Shown here in pieces: positions 6,447 to 13,852 of a stretch of 19,173 nt of DNA; positions within the stretch are counted from its first letter, which is position 1; every line of letters begins with the position of its first letter. The notes under the pieces were generated by a model. That model made no database searches. It had not been told where the DNA came from and saw nothing but the letters and a program-made list of their open reading frames with translations. The translations under genes and the position numbers were made by a program. This stretch comes from JBIICS01 sp044238735 (GTDB lineage: Bacteria > Bacteroidota > Bacteroidia > UBA4408): NCBI GenBank assembly GCA_044238735.1, contig JBIICS010000046.1, positions 1 to 19,173 on the forward strand. Direction: 5' to 3'.

Positions 6447-7535
6447 ATGTTATTTAAATTGTTTTCAAACTGTGTTTTAGTAAGGGGTAAATTTAATTTT
6501 GCAATTTATGACCTGCAATTTGAAAATTTATTAAAAATACCATTGGACTATGGTTTGGTCATTGAAAAGCTAATGAATAGAGTAGATATTAGTTTGGTAT
6601 TGAAAGAATATACGTCTGAAGAGAGCAAAGAAATACTTAAGTTCATAGATTGGCTTATTGAAAACCATTACGCACAGTACCTTCAATCAATAGAAGAATG
6701 GGAGTCTTTTGTAAATTTAGATAGTCAATTTCATTCTTATTATAAAGTAAGCAACGCAATTATTGATGTTGATTTTAATAAAGAAGAAATATTAGGGAGA
6801 ATCATAAATGAAATTGTAAATGCTGAAATACCATATTTAGAATTTAGGATTCAGAACCTAAAAAGTATTTCTCAAATTGAAAAATTACTTCACGAGTTTC
6901 ATCTGAAAAACATATTAGAATTAAACTTGATTATACTCAATAAATCTACTTTTGCGTTAGAGGAACTTGAGAGACTGTGCAATAAGTTTTTAAGAATAAA
7001 ATCTATAGTTTGTTTTGGATCAATTAATTCAATAGAAAAGTATTTACACGATGGACAAACAAGAATTTTATACTCTACAAAAGTATTTCATGGAAATATT
7101 TCATGTGGAGAGATATCTGACAGATTTTTTTCAGTAAACGTTAGAACATATACAGAAGGGCTTAAAAAAAATTCTTGTTTGAATTCAAAAATTAGCATTA
7201 ATTCAGATGGAGACTTAAAAAATTGTCCAAGCATGGTAAAATCTTTTGGAAATATATTAAATGATAATATACTTAGTACAATTACTAAACATTCATTTAA
7301 AAAGTTATGGAACATAAAAAAAGATAATGTAAAAGTATGTAAAGACTGCGAGTTAAGGTACGCTTGTACGGATTGCCGTGCTTATTTGGAAGACCCCGAA
7401 GACATTTACAGTAAACCCTTAAAATGTGGATACGACCCCTACACCGGAGAATGGAGCGAATGGAGTACTAATCCACTTAAACAGAAAGCCATAAAATATT
7501 ATGGTATGGAAGATTTAGTTAAAAAGAATGTTTAA
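6447..7535 (+). CDS. gwsS: Grasp-with-spasm SPASM-domain peptide maturase GwsS
   Basis: A 362-aa protein. The start MLFKLFSNCVLVRG followed by IYDLQFENLL is typical of this family. The C-terminal SPASM domain has seven well-placed cysteines: C244-x15-C260, then C298-x2-C301-x5-C307-x2-C310-x16-C327, enough for two auxiliary iron-sulfur clusters. The middle has the alternating strands and helices of a radical-SAM barrel but no CxxxCxxC motif, so it should not bind the SAM cluster. Known for the system: GwsS pairs with GwsG in Bacteroidota peptide modification; its exact role is unsettled. A precursor-binding or scaffold function is the likeliest. ATG 6447 is preferred over the in-frame TTG at 6444. 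It overlaps the exporter gene by 8 bp, which suggests translational coupling. Confidence 0.9.
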   Translation: MLFKLFSNCVLVRGKFNFAIYDLQFENLLKIPLDYGLVIEKLMNRVDISLVLKEYTSEESKEILKFIDWLIENHYAQYLQSIEEWESFVNLDSQFHSYYKVSNAIIDVDFNKEEILGRIINEIVNAEIPYLEFRIQNLKSISQIEKLLHEFHLKNILELNLIILNKSTFALEELERLCNKFLRIKSIVCFGSINSIEKYLHDGQTRILYSTKVFHGNISCGEISDRFFSVNVRTYTEGLKKNSCLNSKISINSDGDLKNCPSMVKSFGNILNDNILSTITKHSFKKLWNIKKDNVKVCKDCELRYACTDCRAYLEDPEDIYSKPLKCGYDPYTGEWSEWSTNPLKQKAIKYYGMEDLVKKNV

Positions 7536-9732
7536 GTTTCCTTTCTACCAGCAACCCGATGCAATGGACTGTGGAGCAACCTGCCTTCGCATGATTGCAA
7601 AACATTACGGTAAAAGTTACACTTTGCCCGAGCTTCGCACTGCAAGCTTTACAACAAGGGAAGGCGCAAGTTTAATGGGTTTAAGCGAAGCAGCAGAAAA
7701 CATTGGTTTTCATACATTAGCGGTTAAAGTAGATTTTGATAAAGTAGAAAAAGAAGCTCCGCTACCTTGCATAGCTCATTGGAACCAAAACCATTTTGTA
7801 GTAATTTATAAAATAAAGAAAAATAAGGTTTATGTTGCCGACCCTGCACATGGATTAATTACCTATACCAAACAAGAGTTTTTAAAAAGTTGGGTAAGCG
7901 ATGCTAACGAAACAGATGGTACAAAAACCGAAGAAGGAGTTTTATTGTTATTGGAACCTACAGTAGAGTTTTATAATAAAGAAGATAACGAAGAAACCGA
8001 CCGTAGCAGTTTTAAGTACTTGTATAATTATTTATTTAAGTATAAAAAACTGGTTGTGCAGTTAGCTATTGCACTAATTGCAGGTAGTTTGTTGCAATTT
8101 ATATTTCCTTTTTTAACCCAAAGCATTGTAGATATTGGCGTACAAAACCACGATGTAAAATTTATCTATTTGGTTTTAATTGGTCAGTTAATGGTGTTTT
8201 TTGGCCGTACCAGTATTGATATAATTAGAGGCTGGATATTAATGCACATCAGCAGCAGGATAAACATTTCTTTAGTATCCGATTTCTTTATTAAACTGAT
8301 GCGCTTACCCATTGCCTATTTTGATGTAAAAATGACAGGCGACATAATGCAACGCATTGGCGACCATTACCGTATTGAGCAGTTTTTAACCGGAGCAACC
8401 TTAAACACACTCTTTAGTATGTTTAATTTGTTTTTGTTTAGCGGGGTTTTAGCATGGTATAACGTTAAAATATTTTTGGTTTTTATTATTGGAAGTGTTT
8501 TATATTTTTTCTGGATTACATTTTTCCTTAAACGTAGAGCCGATTTAGATTTTAAACGCTTTAACCAAAGCAGCCAAAACCAAAGCAAAGTAATGGAACT
8601 GGTTACAGGTATGCAAGAAATTAAACTCCACAATGCCGAACGCCAAATGCGTTGGCAATGGGAGAACATACAGGTAAAATTATTTAAAACAAGCTTACAA
8701 AGTCTTTCTTTATCACAATGGCAAAACTCCGGTTCATCATTAATAAACGAACTAAAAAACATATTAATTACCTTTTTAGCTGCCAAACTGGTTTTAGATG
8801 GGCAAATAACACTAGGTATTATGTTATCCATTAGTTATATTATTGGTCAACTAAACACCCCTGTAATAGAGTTGGTAGGCTTTGTTCAACATTGGCAAGA
8901 TGCTAAACTAAGTTTGCAGCGTTTAAGCGAAATACATAACCGAAAAGATGAAGAACCTGTAAATAACGAAAACGAAACAGAGATAGAACACAAAGAAGAT
9001 ATAAAATTTAAAGACGTCAACTTTAAATACGACGAACTACAAAAAGATAATATTTTAGACCAGTTAAGTTTTACCATCCCTGCAAAAAAGGTTACCGCAA
9101 TTGTTGGCAGTAGTGGAAGTGGTAAAACCACTTTAATGAAATTATTATTAAAGTTCTACGAGCCCCAAAATGGCGAAATTACAATTGGAATAAATAAATT
9201 AAAAAACGTTTCACCAAAGGCATGGCGCAACTTATGCGGTAGTGTAATGCAAGAAGGCTTTATATTTAATGATAGTATAGCAAAAAACATTGCCGTAGGA
9301 GCTGATAATATTGATAAACAACGTTTAAAGTACGCTGTAACAGTTGCTAATATTAGGGAATTTATTGAAGAGCTGCCTCTATGCTATAATACTAAAATAG
9401 GCATGGAAGGTAACGGAATAAGTACCGGACAAAAACAACGAATATTAATAGCTCGTGCCGTTTATAAAAATCCTGAAATTCTTTTCTTTGATGAGGCAAC
9501 AAGTGCACTAGATGCCAACAACGAAAAAATTATAATGAACAACTTAAACGAGTTTTATAAAGATAAAACCGTAGTTATAATAGCCCACCGTTTAAGCACC
9601 GTTAAAAATGCCGACCAAATAATAGTATTAGAAAAAGGTAAAATAATTGAAACCGGAAATCACATCGAGCTAACTCAAAAACGTGGAACTTATTACGAAC
9701 TAGTAAAGAATCAATTAGAATTGGGGAATTAA
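7528..9732 (+). CDS. Peptidase-containing ABC exporter (C39 peptidase, membrane and ATPase domains)
   Basis: A 734-aa bacteriocin-type exporter. Residues 1-~135 are a C39 cysteine peptidase with Cys15 (MDCGATC), His89 (HWNQNHFVVIY) and Asp105 (VADPAHG), all catalytic residues present. Residues ~165-450 hold the transmembrane domain, with hydrophobic segments such as LVVQLAIALIAGSLLQFIF. The ATPase has Walker A GSSGSGKT (527-534), a variant signature ISTGQKQ (631-637; usually LSGGQ), Walker B ILFFDEA (651-657) and the H-loop histidine 687. Known role: the peptidase cuts after GG in the leader, and the ATPase drives export across the inner membrane. The substrate here is most likely the precursor at 4000. 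It overlaps gwsS by 8 bp, and the HlyD-type partner follows after 2 bp. Its codon use and base composition look less AT-rich than gwsG and gwsS, so the exporter may have a different history. Confidence 0.95.
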   Translation: MFKFPFYQQPDAMDCGATCLRMIAKHYGKSYTLPELRTASFTTREGASLMGLSEAAENIGFHTLAVKVDFDKVEKEAPLPCIAHWNQNHFVVIYKIKKNKVYVADPAHGLITYTKQEFLKSWVSDANETDGTKTEEGVLLLLEPTVEFYNKEDNEETDRSSFKYLYNYLFKYKKLVVQLAIALIAGSLLQFIFPFLTQSIVDIGVQNHDVKFIYLVLIGQLMVFFGRTSIDIIRGWILMHISSRINISLVSDFFIKLMRLPIAYFDVKMTGDIMQRIGDHYRIEQFLTGATLNTLFSMFNLFLFSGVLAWYNVKIFLVFIIGSVLYFFWITFFLKRRADLDFKRFNQSSQNQSKVMELVTGMQEIKLHNAERQMRWQWENIQVKLFKTSLQSLSLSQWQNSGSSLINELKNILITFLAAKLVLDGQITLGIMLSISYIIGQLNTPVIELVGFVQHWQDAKLSLQRLSEIHNRKDEEPVNNENETEIEHKEDIKFKDVNFKYDELQKDNILDQLSFTIPAKKVTAIVGSSGSGKTTLMKLLLKFYEPQNGEITIGINKLKNVSPKAWRNLCGSVMQEGFIFNDSIAKNIAVGADNIDKQRLKYAVTVANIREFIEELPLCYNTKIGMEGNGISTGQKQRILIARAVYKNPEILFFDEATSALDANNEKIIMNNLNEFYKDKTVVIIAHRLSTVKNADQIIVLEKGKIIETGNHIELTQKRGTYYELVKNQLELGN

Positions 9733-9734
9733 TT

Positions 9735-11030
9735 TTGGAAGAAGAAAAAGAAATATCAATCAGAACCGAAGCAGTTAATGAAATACTTTCTGCTCCTCCT
9801 AAATGGATAATCCGTTGGGGTATTAGTATTGTGTTTTTATTGATTATAATCTTTTTAGTGTTGGCTAGTTTAATTAGATATCCTGATACTTTAACAGGTA
9901 ACGCTACTTTAACCAGTCAAAACCCAATTATTACATTAATTTCCAAAACAGGAGGAAAGATTGTTCAACTTCCTATAAAGAATGGCCAATTGATTAAGAA
10001 AAATCAAGTATTATGTGTTTTTGAAAATTCAGCAAATTATACCGATGTTTTATTGGTTGATTCATTGTGTAACATTGCTTCAAATCAAATAATCACTAAT
10101 GATACCAATAGTTACAGCGAGCAATTAATAAACAATATTAACATTGGTGAAGTTACACCGGCTTATTTACAATTTGTAAAAAGTGTAAAGGACTTTAACC
10201 TATTTATTGAAACTAACTTGCAGGATAAAGAGATTTCTATTTTAAATCGAGATTTAGTTGAGCACAAAAATTTATTAGTAAAGTATCAGGAACAAATAAA
10301 CATATCTGCACAGGAATTTAAATTGTTCGAAAAAGACTTTTTACGGGATGAGGTATTGTATAGTAATAAAGTTATCTCAGCAAAAGAATTTGAGGATAAG
10401 AAGAAATTATATTTTACAGCACAAAAGAATTTTGAGAATCAAAAAATTGCACTTTCAAACACACGTATAAATATAAACAACATTGAAAAAACCATACTGG
10501 AACTACAAATTCAACAGTATGAGCAAAAAAACAAACTAAAGCAGGAGTTAAAACAAAGCATTCAGTCTTTACAAACCGCATTAACCGAATGGAAGCAGAA
10601 ATATTTAATTATTGCTCCTATTGAAGGTAAGGTTTCGTATATCAATTATTGGAATGTAAACCAAACCTTAAAACTAGGGGACGAAATGTTTACATTAATT
10701 CCTGAACTAAAAGAAAAAATAATTGCTCGTATTGTTTTACCTGCAAATAATTCGGGTAAAGTAAAAAAAGGTCAATCAGTTAATATAAAACTAGTAGATT
10801 ATCCTTTTAATGAACACGGTATGTTAAACGGTATTGTAGAAAACATATCGTTAGTACCCCAAAAAGGAAATTACAACATTGAAGTTTCATTAACCAAAGG
10901 AATGGTAACTTCATACAATAAAACCATTGCCTACAAGCCCGAAATGCAGGCACAAGCGGATATTATTACCGATAACAAAACGGTTTTAGCTCGCATATTT
11001 ATTCAGTTTAAAGAACTGATAAATAAATAA
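9735..11030 (+). CDS. HlyD-family membrane fusion protein (export adaptor)
   Basis: A 431-aa periplasmic adaptor. One N-terminal transmembrane helix (about residues 29-47, WGISIVFLLIIIFLVLASLI) follows a short cytoplasmic tail. Next come half a biotinyl-lipoyl domain (about 60-100, GGKIVQLPIKNGQLIKKNQV), a long helical hairpin (about 140-290, rich in Glu/Lys/Gln coiled-coil heptads), the second lipoyl half (IIAPIEGKVSYINYWNV) and beta-barrel strands (ARIVLPANNSGKVKKGQSV). It couples the ABC exporter to an outer-membrane channel; no TolC-like gene is seen here. The start is the TTG at 9735: no in-frame ATG lies upstream of the membrane helix, and the first internal Met is far downstream. The TTG is 2 bp after the exporter stop, consistent with coupled translation. 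Confidence 0.9.
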   Translation: MEEEKEISIRTEAVNEILSAPPKWIIRWGISIVFLLIIIFLVLASLIRYPDTLTGNATLTSQNPIITLISKTGGKIVQLPIKNGQLIKKNQVLCVFENSANYTDVLLVDSLCNIASNQIITNDTNSYSEQLINNINIGEVTPAYLQFVKSVKDFNLFIETNLQDKEISILNRDLVEHKNLLVKYQEQINISAQEFKLFEKDFLRDEVLYSNKVISAKEFEDKKKLYFTAQKNFENQKIALSNTRININNIEKTILELQIQQYEQKNKLKQELKQSIQSLQTALTEWKQKYLIIAPIEGKVSYINYWNVNQTLKLGDEMFTLIPELKEKIIARIVLPANNSGKVKKGQSVNIKLVDYPFNEHGMLNGIVENISLVPQKGNYNIEVSLTKGMVTSYNKTIAYKPEMQAQADIITDNKTVLARIFIQFKELINK

Positions 11031-11031
11031 C

Positions 11032-11052
11032 AAATTCTTTTTCTAAGAATTT
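11032..11052 (+). terminator. Weak AT-rich hairpin after the exporter operon
   Basis: AAATTCTT (11032-11039) and AAGAATTT (11045-11052) form an 8-bp stem with a 5-base loop starting 2 bp after the HlyD stop. No long T-run follows directly. It may mark the 3' end of the RiPP operon transcript. It is weak compared with the other terminators in the window. Confidence 0.3.
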
Positions 11053-11170
11053 TGGTTTAGCCATTTCTTTTGCATTTTTTAATATTCTCCACACAATATT
11101 TGGTATACTTTTTAGTTTAAGGATTATTAAAAGTGTAACGCATGATAATATTTCTAAATTAAACCGCACC

Positions 11171-11186
11171 TAACCGCTAGCGGTTA
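11171..11186 (+). promoter_or_regulatory. Perfect 16-bp palindrome, possible operator
   Basis: TAACCGCTAGCGGTTA is a perfect two-fold palindrome in otherwise AT-rich non-coding DNA, 116 bp upstream of the gene at 11302. Without a loop it is better suited as a protein-binding site than as an RNA hairpin. No regulator gene is adjacent. The rest of the 271-bp gap (11031-11301) shows no gene. Confidence 0.4.
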
Positions 11187-11301
11187 CTCTCCAAACTCTT
11201 TCTCTTATCGGCTCTCTTTCTCTACCCCTAAGCAAGGACAGTAATCGAAAGCAGAACCGAAAACTTAAAAAGAAAAAAGTAACGTTTAAAACTTAGAAAA
11301 A

Positions 11302-12078
11302 ATGAGCTCAAATTCAGAAACCGGTCATGCAAAGAATGTAGCAAACTTTGAAGACCTAATTGCATACTGCACAGGTTACGGAACCATATACAACCCAAGC
11401 AGAGCATCATCAAAAATCACCGCCTTAAATACATTATTAACCAATGCACAAGCATCTTTGCTTTTGGTAAACCAAAAGTTACCTGCTTATACCAATTCGG
11501 TAGCACTTCGAGAAATCGAGTATGCTAAATTGGATAAATTGGCAACACGTATTTTAAATGCGGTAAAAGCAATTGATTTACCTAAACAAGAAGTAGAAGC
11601 AGTAGAAAGCATCTACCGTAAATTAAAAGCAAAGCGATTTAAAGCAGGGGCAGAATTAGGAAAAGTAACCGCTGCAAAAGCAATCCCCGAAGGTGATGCA
11701 GGAACCGAACCAACTGACGAGGAAAGTAAACAAATATCAATATCGCAACGCAGTTACGATAAACGATTAGAAACTTTCACTTTGTTAATTCAACAGGTTA
11801 CATCGTTCACAACCTTCACACCAAACGAAGCCGATTTAAAAACCACTGCATTAAACACTTTCTTAAGTAATCTTAAGACATTAAACACAGCAGTTATTTC
11901 GGCTACTACTCCGTTAAGTAACGCACGTATTGCACGTAACAAAATCCTTTACGACCCTGATACTGGTTTAGTTGCAATAACAAACGATGTTAAAGCTTAT
12001 GTAAAGAGTTTATTCGGAGCTAAAAGCCCCGAATACCGACAAATAAGTGGCATCGAATTCAAAAGCCGTAAACTTTAA
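11302..12078 (+). CDS. Unrecognised 258-aa protein with an internal duplication
   Basis: A soluble, mostly helical protein without signal peptide or membrane segment. Two halves appear related. Residues 30-57 (NPSRASSKITALNTLLTN) match 172-198 (TPNEADLKTTALNTFLSN). The following helices, LATRILNAVKAIDL and LVAITNDVKAYVKSLF, lie at comparable distances and lead to YRKLKAKR and YRQISGIEFKSRK. A flexible acidic linker (about 129-145, IPEGDAGTEPTDEESK) joins the halves. The protein is rich in Ala, Lys, Thr and Leu. No family is recognised and no catalytic motif is seen. It has its own upstream non-coding region and a strong terminator, so it is probably transcribed alone. Whether it belongs to the RiPP system or only shares the segment between the direct repeats cannot be told. 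Confidence 0.8.
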   Translation: MSSNSETGHAKNVANFEDLIAYCTGYGTIYNPSRASSKITALNTLLTNAQASLLLVNQKLPAYTNSVALREIEYAKLDKLATRILNAVKAIDLPKQEVEAVESIYRKLKAKRFKAGAELGKVTAAKAIPEGDAGTEPTDEESKQISISQRSYDKRLETFTLLIQQVTSFTTFTPNEADLKTTALNTFLSNLKTLNTAVISATTPLSNARIARNKILYDPDTGLVAITNDVKAYVKSLFGAKSPEYRQISGIEFKSRKL

Positions 12079-12087
12079 ACACAAGAG

Positions 12088-12120
12088 CCCCGAAACTTAA
12101 AACATTTCGGGGTTTCTTTT
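12088..12120 (+). terminator. Rho-independent terminator
   Basis: CCCCGAAA (12088-12095) and TTTCGGGG (12105-12112) form a perfect 8-bp stem with a 9-base loop, followed by TTTCTTTT. It starts 10 bp after the stop of the 258-aa gene and ends its transcript before the repeat array. Confidence 0.85.
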
Positions 12121-12129
12121 TACACGCTC

Positions 12130-12381
12130 TTTGACATTTTGGAACAAGCCTAGTCCACTTTAGATTATTCGAGTGGCGCAGTTCAGAATTCCTTTGGCGT
12201 AGTGGAACATTGCCTTGGCAAGTTGGAACATTCCTTTGGCGGTGTAGAATATTCGTTTGGCTCGGTAGACAATGCCAATGGCGACTTGGAACATTCCTTT
12301 GGCTCGGTAGACAATTCGAGTGGCGCAGTAGAACAAACCTATGGCGGAGTAGAATAAGCCTTTGGCTACTTTATACTAACG
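12130..12381 (+). repeat. Tandem array of degenerate 21-bp repeats
   Basis: Twelve consecutive 21-bp units run without gaps from 12130. The best-kept units read close to TTTGGCnnnGTAGAACATTCC; GGC at positions 4-6 is the most constant part. Fit falls off at both ends, and weaker matches seem to continue to about 12550. Since 21 is divisible by three, long stretches are open on both strands. On the + strand one frame reads as FGxVExS-like heptapeptides; on the - strand others read as ECSxxPK or AKGMFxx heptapeptides. None has a good start codon or coding context, so I do not call a gene. Several units contain the near-palindrome GGAACATTCC, so the same motif recurs every two helical turns. Confidence 0.85.
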
Positions 12382-12803
12382 AACTGTCCTTTATGCACAA
12401 ACTACGGCAGACAAGTATAGCCGTTCGACTCGGCTAGACTTGCAATCGTTGACTTGAATTACAGCAAGGACAACTTGGCATAACGGACTTTCTAACTGTA
12501 CACTGACCTGCACGGACAAGACTATTCTAGCGGGCACTTGGGAAACGTAAATAGCATACTGTACAAAAAGACCAACGGCAATTACAAACACATTTGCTTT
12601 TTGTTTTCAACGGTATGTAATTTAGTTAAAGCAAATACGTTTGTAATTGCCCTGCACGTATAGTTCGGTTTTTTCAAAACCGTTTTGGCTATCCCTTCTA
12701 AAAAAACTAAATTTTATGCGTAGTACTTTCAATAATCGTTGTCCGACTTGCATGGCGTGACTTGCAGAATGGAAAAAATAAATAAAACTTACAAAAACGC
12801 CCA
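12382..12803 (+). other. Non-coding region with decayed repeats
   Basis: No convincing gene on either strand. The first ~170 bases contain fading 21-bp units, for example TTCGACTCGGCTAGACTTGC and ATCGTTGACTTGAATTACAG in register with the array. An inverted repeat follows at 12577-12651. The last 150 bases before attC-like site 4 show nothing else. A long minus-strand frame (12622-12891) runs through the attC-like site and is rejected as coding. Confidence 0.6.
12577..12651 (+). repeat. Long inverted repeat
   Basis: Two 21-base arms (12577-12597 and 12631-12651) are complementary at 19 positions around a 33-base loop. The left arm starts GGCAATTACAAAC and ends CATTTGC. The structure lacks a T-run, so it is unlikely to be a simple terminator. 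AAC lies just before the left arm, as in the attC-like sites, but no GTT follows the right arm after 5 bases, so it does not fit that class. Confidence 0.65.
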
Positions 12804-12989
12804 GCTGGTAACAGCACCTACCCAATATTGGCACGTTTGTACAAGTTGTGGTTTGTTTTTTTAACTGTTGCCTTCGGCGTTTTTGTTTCAAACCACAAAA
12901 AACCTTATCTTTACTTAATACCGTTTGTGGGTACAGACAAGTTGGACTTACTTAATGCCAACATCGGGTAGCTGCAAACCGTTACCAGC
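12804..12989 (+). other. Integron attC-like site 4
   Basis: The left end GCTGGTAAC (12804-12812) is followed by the one-base spacer A and an arm at 12814-12832. The complementary arm is at 12957-12975 (16 of 19 paired; two of the three exceptions are bottom-strand T-G wobbles). AAACC and GTTACCAGC (12981-12989) follow. Its total length, 186 bp, equals that of site 3. Its left end is the exact reverse complement of the right end of site 3, and both sites have the same right end. The centre again holds GTTGCCTTCGGCGT inside a stem, here GTGGTTTG/CAAACCAC, a different sequence in the same position as in site 3. Confidence 0.65.
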
Positions 12990-13287
12990 AAGGCGGAAAG
13001 AATACCGTGAAATAGAAATTCGTCTTTCAATATGACTTTAAAATTAAGACAACTGCATTTTGAATCCTTCGAATTATCGTTTGGACTAATAAATAAAATT
13101 TAGTTTTTTTCCTCCCCTCTTTTCGGCAAAGCCGTGTTTCCTATTCTGAAAAAGCACATTTGCATTTTTAGCTAACGCACAAACCAACCTAAATTACAAA
13201 TGCAAAAGAGCTTTTGCCCTACCCTACAAAATAAGGTGCAGCAGAGCTGCGATTTTATGCGCGTGGGCTACGCCCCAAAAAGAGCGC
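12974..13287 (+). repeat. Direct repeat, copy B (right border of the RiPP region)
   Basis: Second copy of the ~313-bp sequence at 3346-3658, in the same orientation and 9,628 bp away at its start. It begins in the right arm of attC-like site 4 and ends near CCCCAAAAAGAGCGC. Downstream the copies differ: here a CTGCCGGCAG palindrome (13288-13297) follows. It has no gene of its own. The T9SS gene at 13358 starts 70 bp later. Confidence 0.85.
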
Positions 13288-13357
13288 CTGCCGGCAGCAA
13301 GGCAAATGATGTTTATAATCTTTTTTTAATTGATTAAGTTTCCGTACTTTTATTTTA

Positions 13358-13852
13358 ATGAAAATATTTTTACAAATATTACTTTTAGCATCTACAATTT
13401 GCAGCCTAAAAGCCCAATCTATTACGCAAGAAGTGGTAAGTACTGGTGGTGGTTATCATAAACAAATTAATGGCTCTCTCCAATTTACAATTGCTGAACC
13501 GATTGTTGAAACCTACAAAGACACCAATTCATATTTAACACAAGGCTTCCAACAAAGTAACTATAACATTGTTGGTCTAAAGGAAAACAAAATAGAAAAC
13601 GTTTCTTGCGAAGTTTTTCCTAATCCTGCAAGTGAAGTTTTAAAAATTAAGGTGAAAGATATTGATGAAAGCAAAGTTTACACAATCTCAATTACTGATG
13701 TTGCCGGGAGATTAATTAAAAAGTTTGATTTCAAACCAAATCTTATAACAGAAATAAAATTATCTGAATATGAAAATGCTAGTTATTTTATAAATATTAA
13801 CTGTATAAACAACAATTACTTTAAATCATATAAAATTCAAAAGATAAACTAA
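13358..13852 (+). CDS. Short secreted protein with T9SS sorting domain
   Basis: A 164-aa protein. Residues 1-20 form a signal peptide ending LKAQ. Residues 20-65 contain the pattern QEVVSTGGGYHKQINGSLQFTI, followed by YLTQGFQQ. This is common in small Bacteroidota secreted proteins whose body is little more than this segment plus the sorting domain. The T9SS type A domain covers about 85-164: EVFPNPASEVLKIKV, ISITDVAGRLIKKF, LSEYENASYFIN and a basic end. Predicted to be delivered to the cell surface or outside. Its stop overlaps the next start by one base (TAATG), so it forms an operon with the large repeat protein and may help anchor or display it; that is inference. Confidence 0.85.
   Translation: MKIFLQILLLASTICSLKAQSITQEVVSTGGGYHKQINGSLQFTIAEPIVETYKDTNSYLTQGFQQSNYNIVGLKENKIENVSCEVFPNPASEVLKIKVKDIDESKVYTISITDVAGRLIKKFDFKPNLITEIKLSEYENASYFININCINNNYFKSYKIQKIN

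Noticed and set aside
11171..11186. A fifth attC-like site
   Set aside because: AAC and GTT are present but there is no inner arm pair or central region; it is a simple palindrome.
12130..12381. CRISPR array
   Set aside because: The 21-bp units are contiguous with no unique spacers, and no cas gene is present.
12210..12437. Plus-strand frame of 75 codons made of W/R heptapeptides
   Set aside because: It is one of several frames opened by the 21-bp repeat; other frames on both strands are equally open, so it carries no coding evidence.
12622..12891. Minus-strand frame of 89 codons
   Set aside because: It reads through attC-like site 4 and the inverted repeat. It has no coding context, and its N-terminal part is the translated site.
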